A DNA stretch of 64,000 bases. Source: Sphingomonas glacialis (GTDB lineage: Bacteria > Pseudomonadota > Alphaproteobacteria > Sphingomonadales > Sphingomonadaceae). The position numbers were made by a program, and so were the translations under genes. The notes below the pieces were generated by a model that had not been told where the DNA came from, searched no databases, and saw only the letters and a program-made list of their open reading frames with translations. Each line of letters opens with the position of its first letter. Within the stretch, counting starts at the first letter, position 1. Shown one piece after another: positions 1 to 7,655 of this stretch. The stretch is from contig NZ_RCZC01000002.1 of NCBI RefSeq assembly GCF_006439055.1, positions 641,351 through 705,350 of the forward strand, read 5' to 3'.

Positions 1-1057
1 ACAGCCCCGCGCCGTAATCGTCGATTGCGATCACGATTCCCTGATCGGCCAGCACCTGCAGATTGGCGATCGCGGAATCGGGGTCGCGAATGACTGCGGT
101 CTCGGTGATCTCGAAGCCGATCTTGACGTCGCCGGCGCGTACCGCTGCGCATGCCGCCTCGACGAAATTCCGGTCACCCAGCAATTGCCCGGAGATGTTG
201 ATGAAGATCGTAAGATCGTGGCCGTCGGCAGCGAGCGTCCGCTGATCGCGGATCACCTCGTCGATCGTCCACAAGGTCAGCGCCGAGATTTGCCGCGCCT
301 CTTCGGCAACGGTGATGAAATCGCCCGGCAGGATCAACCCGCGGGTCGGATGCTGCCAACGAACCAGCGCCTCCGCGCTGTTGATTTCCTGCTTTCGAAC
401 ATGGACTTTCGGCTGATACTGCAGGAACATCTCGCCACCGGCGATCGCGCGCGGCAATTCGCGCGTGAGTGTCAGCCGATCGAATGCGGCCGTACCTGCC
501 GAGAGGTCACGCAAGACGGTATCCTGCTCGGCATGGGTATCATCCAGCGCACCCTCGGCTTCCTCGACCAGGCGCACATCTTCGGTCGTCCCGTGTGGCG
601 CGCCGGCCGCCCCGACCAGGATTTCGAACGCGTGCAATTCCGTATCGATGTCGAACGGTCGCGCGGTCGCCTCGCGCACACGGGCAACCGCCGCCTCAAG
701 TGCTGCAAAGCCGTCGCCGATGAAAGCAACCTCGATCGTTGCCCGGCCAATCGCTAAAGTCGATGCGTCGGGTAAGGTAACGGCAATCCGCGCTTCGAGT
801 TCGCGCGCCAGGTCTTCGGCGCGCGTCGGGCCGAGATGCCGACGCAGTGCGGCGAAGTTCCCGATCTGCACCAGACAGACGAACTGCCAGACATTCCCGC
901 CAAGGTCAGCGTTGCCCCGCTGTGAACTGCGTTGCGCAGTGGCACGACGCGACCGCGCCGGGGGCGGCAGGTTCGCGGCGCCATCGGCAGCAGCTCTTGC
1001 CGACATACCTCGCGCCGGGCGGCGGAGAGGGAACTGTGGTTGCAGGATACGCGCCAT
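1..1057 (-). CDS. GGDEF-like/EAL-domain protein, 3' part cut by window edge
   Basis: The reverse strand reads open from an ATG at 1057 (in-frame stop just upstream at 1067-1069) to the window edge, 352 codons visible. The second half is a clear EAL phosphodiesterase domain: YQPKVHVRK, then the signature SAEALVRW, RWQHP, the Asn-bearing INISGQLL, the Glu of FEITETAV, and IDDYGAGL at the edge. The metal-binding residues seen so far are intact, so c-di-GMP hydrolysis is plausible. The preceding region (about residues 55-165) has the spacing of a GGDEF domain, but the signature position reads GRATIEVAF, so it cannot be a working cyclase. No membrane segment is visible. The catalytic Lys/Glu of the last part lie outside the window. 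Confidence 0.85.
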   Translation of the reverse strand, partial: MARILQPQFPLRRPARGMSARAAADGAANLPPPARSRRATAQRSSQRGNADLGGNVWQFVCLVQIGNFAALRRHLGPTRAEDLARELEARIAVTLPDASTLAIGRATIEVAFIGDGFAALEAAVARVREATARPFDIDTELHAFEILVGAAGAPHGTTEDVRLVEEAEGALDDTHAEQDTVLRDLSAGTAAFDRLTLTRELPRAIAGGEMFLQYQPKVHVRKQEINSAEALVRWQHPTRGLILPGDFITVAEEARQISALTLWTIDEVIRDQRTLAADGHDLTIFINISGQLLGDRNFVEAACAAVRAGDVKIGFEITETAVIRDPDSAIANLQVLADQGIVIAIDDYGAGL

Positions 1058-1167
1058 AGCACTGCGCTAACCGCCAGCATTGAAAGAACAGTTAAGGCGC
1101 GCGTGGCCATCGCCCCGCCCCCAAAAGCGCGATTGCTTCATGCTTAACAGTCTATTAAGGATGTTTG

Positions 1168-1183
1168 ACACCCAACTGGGTGT
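1168..1183. promoter_or_regulatory. Perfect inverted repeat, possible operator
   Basis: ACACCCA and TGGGTGT form perfect 7-bp arms around a 2-nt centre. It sits just downstream of a weak TATTAA (1153-1158) and just upstream of GGGAG and the small ORF at 1201. Size and symmetry fit a dimeric repressor site. The regulator is unknown, and it could serve either the EAL gene (111 bp away) or the small ORF. Confidence 0.4.
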
Positions 1184-1200
1184 AACATGGGAGAAAAGTA

Positions 1201-1254
1201 ATGCTGCGTTTTGTCCTCGCATTGATCTACGGCGAATCGATGCGCCCTTTCTAA
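1201..1254 (+). CDS. Possible 17-residue peptide
   Basis: ATG is preceded by GGGAG with about 7 nt spacing. The product MLRFVLALIYGESMRPF is mildly hydrophobic and ends in TAA. The support is the ribosome binding site and the palindrome just upstream. There is no homology argument, and 18 codons can arise by chance. It could also be a leader or upstream peptide whose downstream gene has been lost. Confidence 0.25.
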   Translation: MLRFVLALIYGESMRPF

Positions 1255-1465
1255 ACCTCGATCCGGCCCGGCACGAACGAAAATAGCTCCGGTTTGGAGG
1301 CTGTTATCGGGAGTGTCGGGTCAAACTGTGGCGCACACCCGTCCAGGCGCGCGCGATTGAGCAGACGAGGTGGTCGCCCTCTCTGTACCCCGCTTGACTT
1401 CGACGCCCCAAATATTGCGCCCTGTTCCGCGGGACTTCGTACTGGCAACTTTTTTTCGCAGAGCC

Positions 1466-2635
1466 TTAGCGCATCGCCTCGATCAGGCGCCGCATGAACG
1501 CCGCGCCTCGCTCGAACTGAGCTATCCCCAGATACTCATCCGCCTGATGCGCCTGCTCGATCGAGCCCGGCCCGCAGATGATCGTCGAAAACCCCGCCCC
1601 CTGAAACTGCCCAGCCTCTGCCGCATACGGCACGACGCGCGCCGGTCCGTTGTCGCCCGCGAGGCGCCGAGCCAACGTCTCGGCGGCACCCCCCGGCTCG
1701 GGCGCGAACGACGGTGTCGCCGAACGTCGCGCGATCGCAACGCCGGCATCCGCAAAACGCCCCTTGAGCGCACGATCCTCGGCCGCACAGGCCGCGAGGA
1801 ACGGCGCCATGATCTCGTCGGGGTCCTGCCCAGGCGGAGTCCGCAAGTCGAAGCTGAAGCCACATTCGCGCGCCAGGATGTTCACCGCGGTACCGCCATG
1901 CATCAGCCCGACCGTGAGCGTCGCATGTGGCGGATGATAGAGCGACGCCGGGTCGGGATGCCGCTCGAACGACTCGGCGAGAGCGCGCAGCTGCGCCATC
2001 AACCCGATCGCCACCATATTGGCTGAAACACCGAGATGCGTCAGGCTCGAATGCGCCTCATGCCCCGTCACGGTGACGCGCCAAGTTGAGATGCCCTTAT
2101 GCCCGCTCACCACTTCCATCTCGGTCGGCTCGCCGACGATGACAGCGATCGGCGCGGGGAGTTCGGACACCAAGGCGCGGATCATCGAGGGCGCGCCGAG
2201 GCAGCCCACCTCCTCGTCATAGGAAAACGCCAGATGCAGCGGCCGCGCCGTCTCGCTGCGCGCGAACGCGGGAACCGCCGCCAGAGCCAGTGCGAGAAAG
2301 CCCTTCATGTCGCACGTCCCGCGACCGTAGAGCCGCCCCCCACGCCGCGTCAGCGCGAATGGATCACTCGTCCACGCCTGCCCATCGACCGGCACCACAT
2401 CGGTATGGCCCGATAGCACCACCCCGCCCGGCACGGCCGGCCCAATCGTCGCATACAGATTGGCCTTCGACCCGTCGGCATTGGCGACTCGCCGCGACGC
2501 GACGCCGAAGTCGCCGAGGAACGCCTCGACATATTCGATCAGCTTGAGGTTCGAATCGCGCGATGTGGTGTCGAAGCCGATCAGCGCTTCGAGATGCGTC
2601 AGCGCGGCCGCGGGCAGATCATCGGGAAGGTCCAT
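1466..2635 (-). CDS. argE: Acetylornithine deacetylase (M20 family)
   Basis: Hydrolyses N2-acetylornithine to ornithine and acetate in arginine synthesis; cytosolic, two-zinc enzyme. The 389-residue length fits the ArgE/ACY1/CPG2 group. Visible metal and catalytic motifs in order are SGHTDVVPVDG (about 75-85), GRGTCDMKG, the tandem acid pair in SYDEEVGC (about 137-144), GEPTEMEVVSGHKG, and the late His of HQADEYL near the C terminus. Start: ATG at 2635 is preferred over GTG one codon upstream. It stands alone on the reverse strand with no other arginine gene in the window. Related M20 deacylases (succinyl-diaminopimelate desuccinylase, carboxypeptidase G2) are less likely because of the TEMEVV and HQADEYL context. 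Confidence 0.85.
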   Translation of the reverse strand: MDLPDDLPAAALTHLEALIGFDTTSRDSNLKLIEYVEAFLGDFGVASRRVANADGSKANLYATIGPAVPGGVVLSGHTDVVPVDGQAWTSDPFALTRRGGRLYGRGTCDMKGFLALALAAVPAFARSETARPLHLAFSYDEEVGCLGAPSMIRALVSELPAPIAVIVGEPTEMEVVSGHKGISTWRVTVTGHEAHSSLTHLGVSANMVAIGLMAQLRALAESFERHPDPASLYHPPHATLTVGLMHGGTAVNILARECGFSFDLRTPPGQDPDEIMAPFLAACAAEDRALKGRFADAGVAIARRSATPSFAPEPGGAAETLARRLAGDNGPARVVPYAAEAGQFQGAGFSTIICGPGSIEQAHQADEYLGIAQFERGAAFMRRLIEAMR

Positions 2636-2671
2636 CACCCGATCTTAGACGCGCACGCCGCCGCTTGCCAA

Positions 2672-4135
2672 TCACCCCGCTTTGGGCTGCTCCCAGCCAC
2701 CGCCGATCGCCTTGAACAGCGCGGCGGTGTCCTGCCGCAGCTGCGCATCACTTGCGACGAGTTGTTCGCGCGCGCTGAGCACGGTGACCTGCGCGTCGAT
2801 CAGCGAATTCTGCGCGACGAACCCCGTGCTATACTGCGCATAGACCGCATGGTTGGTGGCCTCGGCATCGGCGACCGCGCGGCGCAACGCCGCATTGCGC
2901 CGCCGCTCCGCATCGAGCCGCGCGAGCGGATCCTCGACATCGCGCAACGCGCCCAGCACGGTCGCCTGATATTGCAGATACGCCTGTTCGCGATCTTCCT
3001 TGCGGACGCCAACCGTTGCGCGCCGCCGTCCCCAATCGAGCAGCGGGAAGGTCACCCCCGCCACGCCGGTCGCCTGGATGCTGTCGCGCGAAATGAGCGA
3101 GGCGAGCGACGTCGATAGTAGCTCGGCCATCCCGGTGAGCTGGAATTTGGGATACAGATCGGCGACGGCGACGCCGATATCGGCGGTCGAGGCCGCCAGG
3201 TTGCGCTCGGCCATTCGGATATCGGGGCGGCGCCGCAGCAGATCCGATGGCAGCCCCGCGGGTACGATCGGCACCGCCTGGAGCGGCGGCAACGGTGCGG
3301 TCAGTTCGGCGGTAAGGCTTTCGGGCTGGGTGCCGAGCAGGATGCCGATCGCATGGATCCGCACGCGGGCATCGGCGCGCAGCGGCTCAAGCCGCGCCTC
3401 GAGCGTGGTGATCTGCTGCTGTTGCCGCGTCACGTCGATCTGCGGCGAGAGCCCGACCTTCGCGACATTGCCCGCGATCTGCAGCGAGCGGCGCTCGCGG
3501 CCGAGTTCGTCCTCGACCACTGCGATTTGCGCCTGGTCGAGCCGCAGCGCGAAATAGGCCTGAGCGACCTCCGCGCCGAGCGTCACCGCCGCATCGCGCT
3601 GCGACCAGATCGCCGCATCGGTCCGCGCGAGCGCACCCTCGACGCTACGGCGTCCGCCGCCGAACAGGTCGATCTCCCAGCTCGCGTCGAACCCCGCAGC
3701 ATAAGTGGTGATCCCGCTACCGGGCAGCGCGATCCCGCCCGTGCTGTTCGAGCTGCCCGAGAACAGGCTGGCGAGTGACGACAAGCCGGAATTCTTGCTG
3801 AACTCGACATGCGTCACATTGCCCTTCGCATCGACCGTCGGCTTGCCGATCGCGTGCGCGGCGATCTCCTGCAGCCGCGCCTGGCGGACGCGCGATCCGG
3901 CGATCGCGATCGTCGGGCTGTCCTTCAGCGCACGCTCGACGAGCGACGTCAGCGTCGCGTCACCGAACGCGGTCCACCAATGCGCCGGGTCGATCGTCGC
4001 CCCCGGCGCGGCGGGCTGCGCTTCGGCAAACGCGGGCGGCACCGCCATTTCGGGCGCATGATAGTTCGGGCCGACGGTACAGCCGGCGAGCAGCGTCGCG
4101 CCAAGCAGCGCGGTCGTGACGAGAGAGCGGGTCAA
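2672..4135 (-). CDS. NodT-family RND/MFS efflux outer-membrane lipoprotein
   Basis: Outer-membrane factor forming the exit duct for the EmrAB-type pump encoded just upstream. The 487-residue product starts with a lipoprotein signal peptide (lipobox LLAGC at about residues 15-19), followed by GPNYHAPE and VPPAF typical of this family, two OEP repeats, and the conserved GLPSDLLRRRPDI with its run of arginines. A start further upstream would destroy the signal peptide, so I choose TTG at 4135, which overlaps the stop of the preceding gene (TTGA). This translational coupling means the duct is made with the pump. The substrate cannot be read from sequence. Confidence 0.85.
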   Translation of the reverse strand: MTRSLVTTALLGATLLAGCTVGPNYHAPEMAVPPAFAEAQPAAPGATIDPAHWWTAFGDATLTSLVERALKDSPTIAIAGSRVRQARLQEIAAHAIGKPTVDAKGNVTHVEFSKNSGLSSLASLFSGSSNSTGGIALPGSGITTYAAGFDASWEIDLFGGGRRSVEGALARTDAAIWSQRDAAVTLGAEVAQAYFALRLDQAQIAVVEDELGRERRSLQIAGNVAKVGLSPQIDVTRQQQQITTLEARLEPLRADARVRIHAIGILLGTQPESLTAELTAPLPPLQAVPIVPAGLPSDLLRRRPDIRMAERNLAASTADIGVAVADLYPKFQLTGMAELLSTSLASLISRDSIQATGVAGVTFPLLDWGRRRATVGVRKEDREQAYLQYQATVLGALRDVEDPLARLDAERRRNAALRRAVADAEATNHAVYAQYSTGFVAQNSLIDAQVTVLSAREQLVASDAQLRQDTAALFKAIGGGWEQPKAG

Positions 4136-5736
4136 TGGGCCATGCCTCCACCGGAGCCACCGGACTTGCCGGAGCGCATAAAGAAGACGACCGGGGCAAC
4201 GCACAGCACCACGATCATCAAGGAATGAAACACGTCGAGGAAGGCGAGCATCGCCGCCTGGCGCTGCACCGTCTGATACAGCACCGCGAGCGGCGTCGTC
4301 GTAGGGTCCCCAACCCCGCCGAACGCGCTGCCAGCCTTGGCGAGCCACTCATTGTAATTGGGGTTTAGCGGACTGAGCCCGTTGACGAGCTCCGACTGGT
4401 GCCGCTGCAAGCCCGAGGCGAGCAACGTCTGCGCCGACGAAATGCCGATCGAGCCACCTAAATTACGCGCGACGTTGAGCATGCTCGATGCCTGCGCGGT
4501 CTTGTTCTGCGGCAGCCCGACATAGGCGACCGCGCTGATCGGCACGAACAGGAACGGCAGCCCCATCGCCTGATAAAGCCGCGCCACCCCGGCATCGAGG
4601 AAGGTGATGTCAGCGTTGAGATGCGTCATGTTCCACAGCGCAAATGCCTGGACGAGCAACGCCGGGAACAGCAGCAGCCGGACATCGACCACCCCCGACA
4701 AGCGCCCGGCAAACGGCACCATGACGAGTGTCGCCACGCCGCCGAAGGTCAGCGCAAGGCCCGCCTGGAACGAGGTGTAGCCGAGCACCTGCTGCAGCAT
4801 CTGCGGGATTAGCTGCGTCGTGCCGAACAGGATCATCCCGGTCACGCCCATCACCAGCAATGTCAGCGAAAAGTTTCGGTTCTTCAGAAGCTTGAGATCG
4901 AGCACGGGCTCGGGATGATTGGTTTCCCAGAATCCAAGCGCGATCAGCGAGAGCGCCGAGATCGTCGCTGTGGCGATGATCAGCCCGCTCGAGAACCAGT
5001 CCTCGCGTTCACCACGATCGAGCGTCAGCTCGAAGAAGCCGAGCCCGAGCGCGATCAGGATGATGCCGATATAATCGACGCGGATGCCGCGCTTGAGCAG
5101 CTTGGCGCGGTCGTCCTTGATCGCCTTGGGCTCGTCGACGAACAGATTGACGAGGAACAGCGACACGATGCCGATCGGCACGTTGATCAGGAAGACCCAG
5201 TGCCAGCTCGAATTCTCGGTGATGTAGCCGCCGAGCGATGGCCCGAGCACCGGCCCCACCACGACCACGATCGCGAACGCCGCAAACGCCATGCCGCGCA
5301 GCCGCGGCGGGAAAGTATCGGCGAGCATCGATTGCTCGACCGGCGCGAGGCCACCACCGCCGATCCCCTGCAGCACGCGTGCGATGACGAGGGTCGAGAG
5401 ATTGGGCGCGAGGCCGCACATCAGCGACGACAGCGTGAACAGGCCGATCGAGATCATGAAATAGCGCTTCCGCCCGATCACGTCAGACAGCCAGCCGCTG
5501 ATCGGGATGATGATCGCATTGGCGACGAGATAGCTCGTCAGCACCCACGTCGCCTGGTCGTTCGACACCGACAGGCCGCCCGCAATATGATCGAGCGCGA
5601 CGTTGGCGATCGAGGTGTCGAGCACCTCCATGAAGGTCGGAATCGAGATGATCGCTACGATCAGCCACGGGCTATAGCTGCCCGCGGCCGAGCGTGTCGG
5701 ATCCCATCCATCCGCGCGTTTGGCCGCGCTGGCCAT
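4132..5736 (-). CDS. emrB: DHA2-family MFS drug transporter, EmrB/QacA type
   Basis: Inner-membrane proton-driven multidrug exporter. 534 residues with 14 predicted membrane helices. Motif A appears as GWLSDVIGRKRYF after helix 2, motif D1 as FMEVLDTSIANVALDHIAGGL in helix 1 (the Asp typical of DHA2), and motif C-like GPVLGPSLGGYI in helix 5. EmrA stops 1 nt upstream and the outer-membrane factor starts inside this gene's stop codon, so the three genes form one tripartite pump unit. The C-terminal tail is Gly/Ser rich (SGGSGGGMAH). Confidence 0.9.
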   Translation of the reverse strand: MASAAKRADGWDPTRSAAGSYSPWLIVAIISIPTFMEVLDTSIANVALDHIAGGLSVSNDQATWVLTSYLVANAIIIPISGWLSDVIGRKRYFMISIGLFTLSSLMCGLAPNLSTLVIARVLQGIGGGGLAPVEQSMLADTFPPRLRGMAFAAFAIVVVVGPVLGPSLGGYITENSSWHWVFLINVPIGIVSLFLVNLFVDEPKAIKDDRAKLLKRGIRVDYIGIILIALGLGFFELTLDRGEREDWFSSGLIIATATISALSLIALGFWETNHPEPVLDLKLLKNRNFSLTLLVMGVTGMILFGTTQLIPQMLQQVLGYTSFQAGLALTFGGVATLVMVPFAGRLSGVVDVRLLLFPALLVQAFALWNMTHLNADITFLDAGVARLYQAMGLPFLFVPISAVAYVGLPQNKTAQASSMLNVARNLGGSIGISSAQTLLASGLQRHQSELVNGLSPLNPNYNEWLAKAGSAFGGVGDPTTTPLAVLYQTVQRQAAMLAFLDVFHSLMIVVLCVAPVVFFMRSGKSGGSGGGMAH

Positions 5737-5737
5737 C

Positions 5738-6934
5738 TCAGCGGACCTTGACCGTCGGCACGACCGACATGCCCGGCCCCAGCGGATATTTGCGCGGATC
5801 CGGCCCGTTCTTCAGATCGAACTCGATCCGCACCGGCACGCGCTGCACGACCTTGACGTAATTGCCCGTCGCATTCTGCGGCGGCAGCAGCGCGAAGGCC
5901 TGGCCGGCGCCACGCTGGATCGAATCGACATGGCCCTTGAACTTGACGTCGGGATAGGCGTCGACCTTGATCTCGACCGGCTTGCCGATCGTCATCAACT
6001 GCAGCTGGGTTTCCTTGAAATTGGCGGTGACCCAGATGTGATCGGGCACGATCGCCATCAGTTGCGTGCCCGGCCCGACATAGGAGCCGACATTGACCTG
6101 ACGGTTGACGACCTGGCCCGCGACCGGCGCGATCAGGCGATTGTCGCCGAGCGTGACATTGGCCTGACGAACCGTCGCGCGACGCGCTTCGATCACCGCC
6201 TGCGCGGCCGTCACCTGGCGCCGGGCGACCGTAATATTGGCAGCGGCGCTGTCGATCTGCTGACGCGCGGCGGCGGCGTCGGCGGCGGTCGAGCGCGCGG
6301 TGGCGCGTGCCGCATCGAGTTGCTGCGCCGCGACGGCGTTCGGGTCGATCCGCGCCAGCGCAACATAGCGCGCAAGATCCTGCTGCGCCTTGGCCGCGGT
6401 GGCGAGCGGCGCGCGCGCCTGGGCGGCGGCCTGATCGCGTGTCGCTTGCGCCGCGGTGACCTGCGCGCGGGCCTGTTCGAACTGCGCCTGCGCCTGCTTC
6501 ACATTGGCGTCGGCCTCGGCAACCTGCGCCTCGGGGCCCGATCGCTCGATCACCGCGAGCACGCGGCCCGCCTCGACATGGCGGTTGTCGATATCGGCGA
6601 CCGCCTTGAGCGTGCCGGCGACCTTCGGCGAGATGCGCACGATATGCGCATCGACGAACGCATCGTCGGTCGACTCATACTGCCGCGCGTCGAGATAATA
6701 GAGCGTCCCGCCGATCACGAGCGCCGCGACGACGACGATCAGGATGATCCAGAACAGCGGCTTGCTGAAGAGCGACGGCTTTTTGGGCTTGTCGTCCGAA
6801 TCGTCATCGCCCTTCGACTCGTCGCCGTCCTTGGACGCGCCATCGCGCTTGCCATCGGCGTCACCTTGCCCGTCCTTGGGCTTGCGATCCTCGGTGTCGT
6901 CTGTCTTGGCGGCGTTGCTCTGGTCTTCGCTCAT
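5738..6934 (-). CDS. emrA: HlyD-family membrane fusion protein, EmrA type
   Basis: Periplasmic adaptor joining EmrB to the outer-membrane duct. 398 residues: a cytoplasmic N-terminal tail (1-55) very rich in Asp, Lys and Gly, one membrane helix (about 60-80, LFWIILIVVVAALVIGG), then ESTDDAFVDAHIVRISPKV typical of EmrA, a long Ala/Gln-rich coiled-coil hairpin (about 125-240), and the lipoyl/barrel part with APVAGQVVNRQVNVGSYV. The charged tail is much longer than in E. coli EmrA. The start overlaps the stop of the TetR gene by 4 nt, and EmrB follows after 1 nt. Confidence 0.9.
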   Translation of the reverse strand: MSEDQSNAAKTDDTEDRKPKDGQGDADGKRDGASKDGDESKGDDDSDDKPKKPSLFSKPLFWIILIVVVAALVIGGTLYYLDARQYESTDDAFVDAHIVRISPKVAGTLKAVADIDNRHVEAGRVLAVIERSGPEAQVAEADANVKQAQAQFEQARAQVTAAQATRDQAAAQARAPLATAAKAQQDLARYVALARIDPNAVAAQQLDAARATARSTAADAAAARQQIDSAAANITVARRQVTAAQAVIEARRATVRQANVTLGDNRLIAPVAGQVVNRQVNVGSYVGPGTQLMAIVPDHIWVTANFKETQLQLMTIGKPVEIKVDAYPDVKFKGHVDSIQRGAGQAFALLPPQNATGNYVKVVQRVPVRIEFDLKNGPDPRKYPLGPGMSVVPTVKVR

Positions 6935-7569
6935 GGAAGCTCCTGTCGTTCGGCAATCAGTTGGTCGAGAATGGCGTCGGTATTGGCGGCGATGCGCGCC
7001 GCCAGCAGCGCGATCGCTTCGGGATCGATATCGGGGCGCTGCAGCAATTTGAGCACCGTCGCGCGTGAGGCGCGCAGCACGATCACCTGCCCCATCAGCG
7101 TGATCGCGGCGACTTGCGCGGCGGTGGCGTCGCGCCGTCCGGTCGCGACGCAGATCAGTTCGACCAGAACGGAAAGCATCCCGCCCATCAGGCCGCCATA
7201 GATCCTCTCGAAGGCTTCGGTCGGCTCCATCTGCTCGCGCATGATGAACAGCGAAAACATCGCGCTCTTCCGCCCCGTCATCGTGTCGATGAAGCGCCGG
7301 ACCATGTCATGCAGCAAGGCGCGCGCCTGTTCGGGGGTCGTCCCCGCAGGGACCCCATCGATCGGGCCGTCGGGGGCCATATCGCTGCCGATCTGCGCGG
7401 CGATATAGTCGGCGGCGGCGAGGTAGAGCCCTTCCTTACCGCCGAAATGATAGGTGATCGAGGACATCGCCGTCCCCGCCTTGGCCGCGATGCTGCGCGT
7501 ACTGGCACCCTCCAGCCCCTTGCTGGCGAATTCCGCAATCGCGATTTCAAGGAGCTTTTGCTGCAGCAC
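6931..7569 (-). CDS. TetR-family repressor (CecR/DUF1956-like)
   Basis: 212-residue regulator. The N-terminal helix-turn-helix domain runs over residues 1-55 (FASKGLEGASTRSIAAKAG, then SSITYHFGGKEGLYLAAADYI). The C-terminal ligand domain has the EPTEAFERIYGGLM and GQVIVLRASRATVLKLL segments of the CecR (YbiH) group. GTG at 7569 is the only usable start, because an in-frame TAA lies a few codons upstream; no clear Shine-Dalgarno is visible. It is the first gene of the efflux operon and lies 12 bp downstream of a perfect 16-bp palindrome, so autorepression and drug-induced release of the pump operon are likely (inference). Confidence 0.88.
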   Translation of the reverse strand: MLQQKLLEIAIAEFASKGLEGASTRSIAAKAGTAMSSITYHFGGKEGLYLAAADYIAAQIGSDMAPDGPIDGVPAGTTPEQARALLHDMVRRFIDTMTGRKSAMFSLFIMREQMEPTEAFERIYGGLMGGMLSVLVELICVATGRRDATAAQVAAITLMGQVIVLRASRATVLKLLQRPDIDPEAIALLAARIAANTDAILDQLIAERQELP

Positions 7570-7581
7570 AGCGCGCGGTTA

Positions 7582-7597
7582 GTTCGTTCGAACGAAC
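7582..7597. promoter_or_regulatory. TetR-type operator upstream of efflux operon
   Basis: GTTCGTTCGAACGAAC is a perfect 16-bp palindrome, 12 bp before the GTG start of the TetR gene. TetR-family repressors usually bind 15-20 bp palindromes overlapping their own promoter, so this is the expected operator for the regulator-EmrA-EmrB-NodT operon. A weak -35/-10 pair (TTGCGC, 17 nt, TAACCG on the reverse strand) would bracket it. Confidence 0.75.
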
Positions 7598-7655
7598 AGC
7601 GCAACGGCAAACTTTCGTTACATTAGAACTCGACCGATTGAATGCGGTTCCGGGC

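Larger units (their letters stand above)
1058..1465. other. 408-bp intergenic region with palindrome and tiny ORF
   Basis: This gap lies between the start of the EAL gene and the end of argE, both on the reverse strand. It holds an AT-richer patch at about 1133-1190, a perfect palindrome at 1168-1183 and an 18-codon reading frame at 1201-1254. I see nothing else convincing; 1255-1465 looks like untranslated or decayed sequence. Confidence 0.5.
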
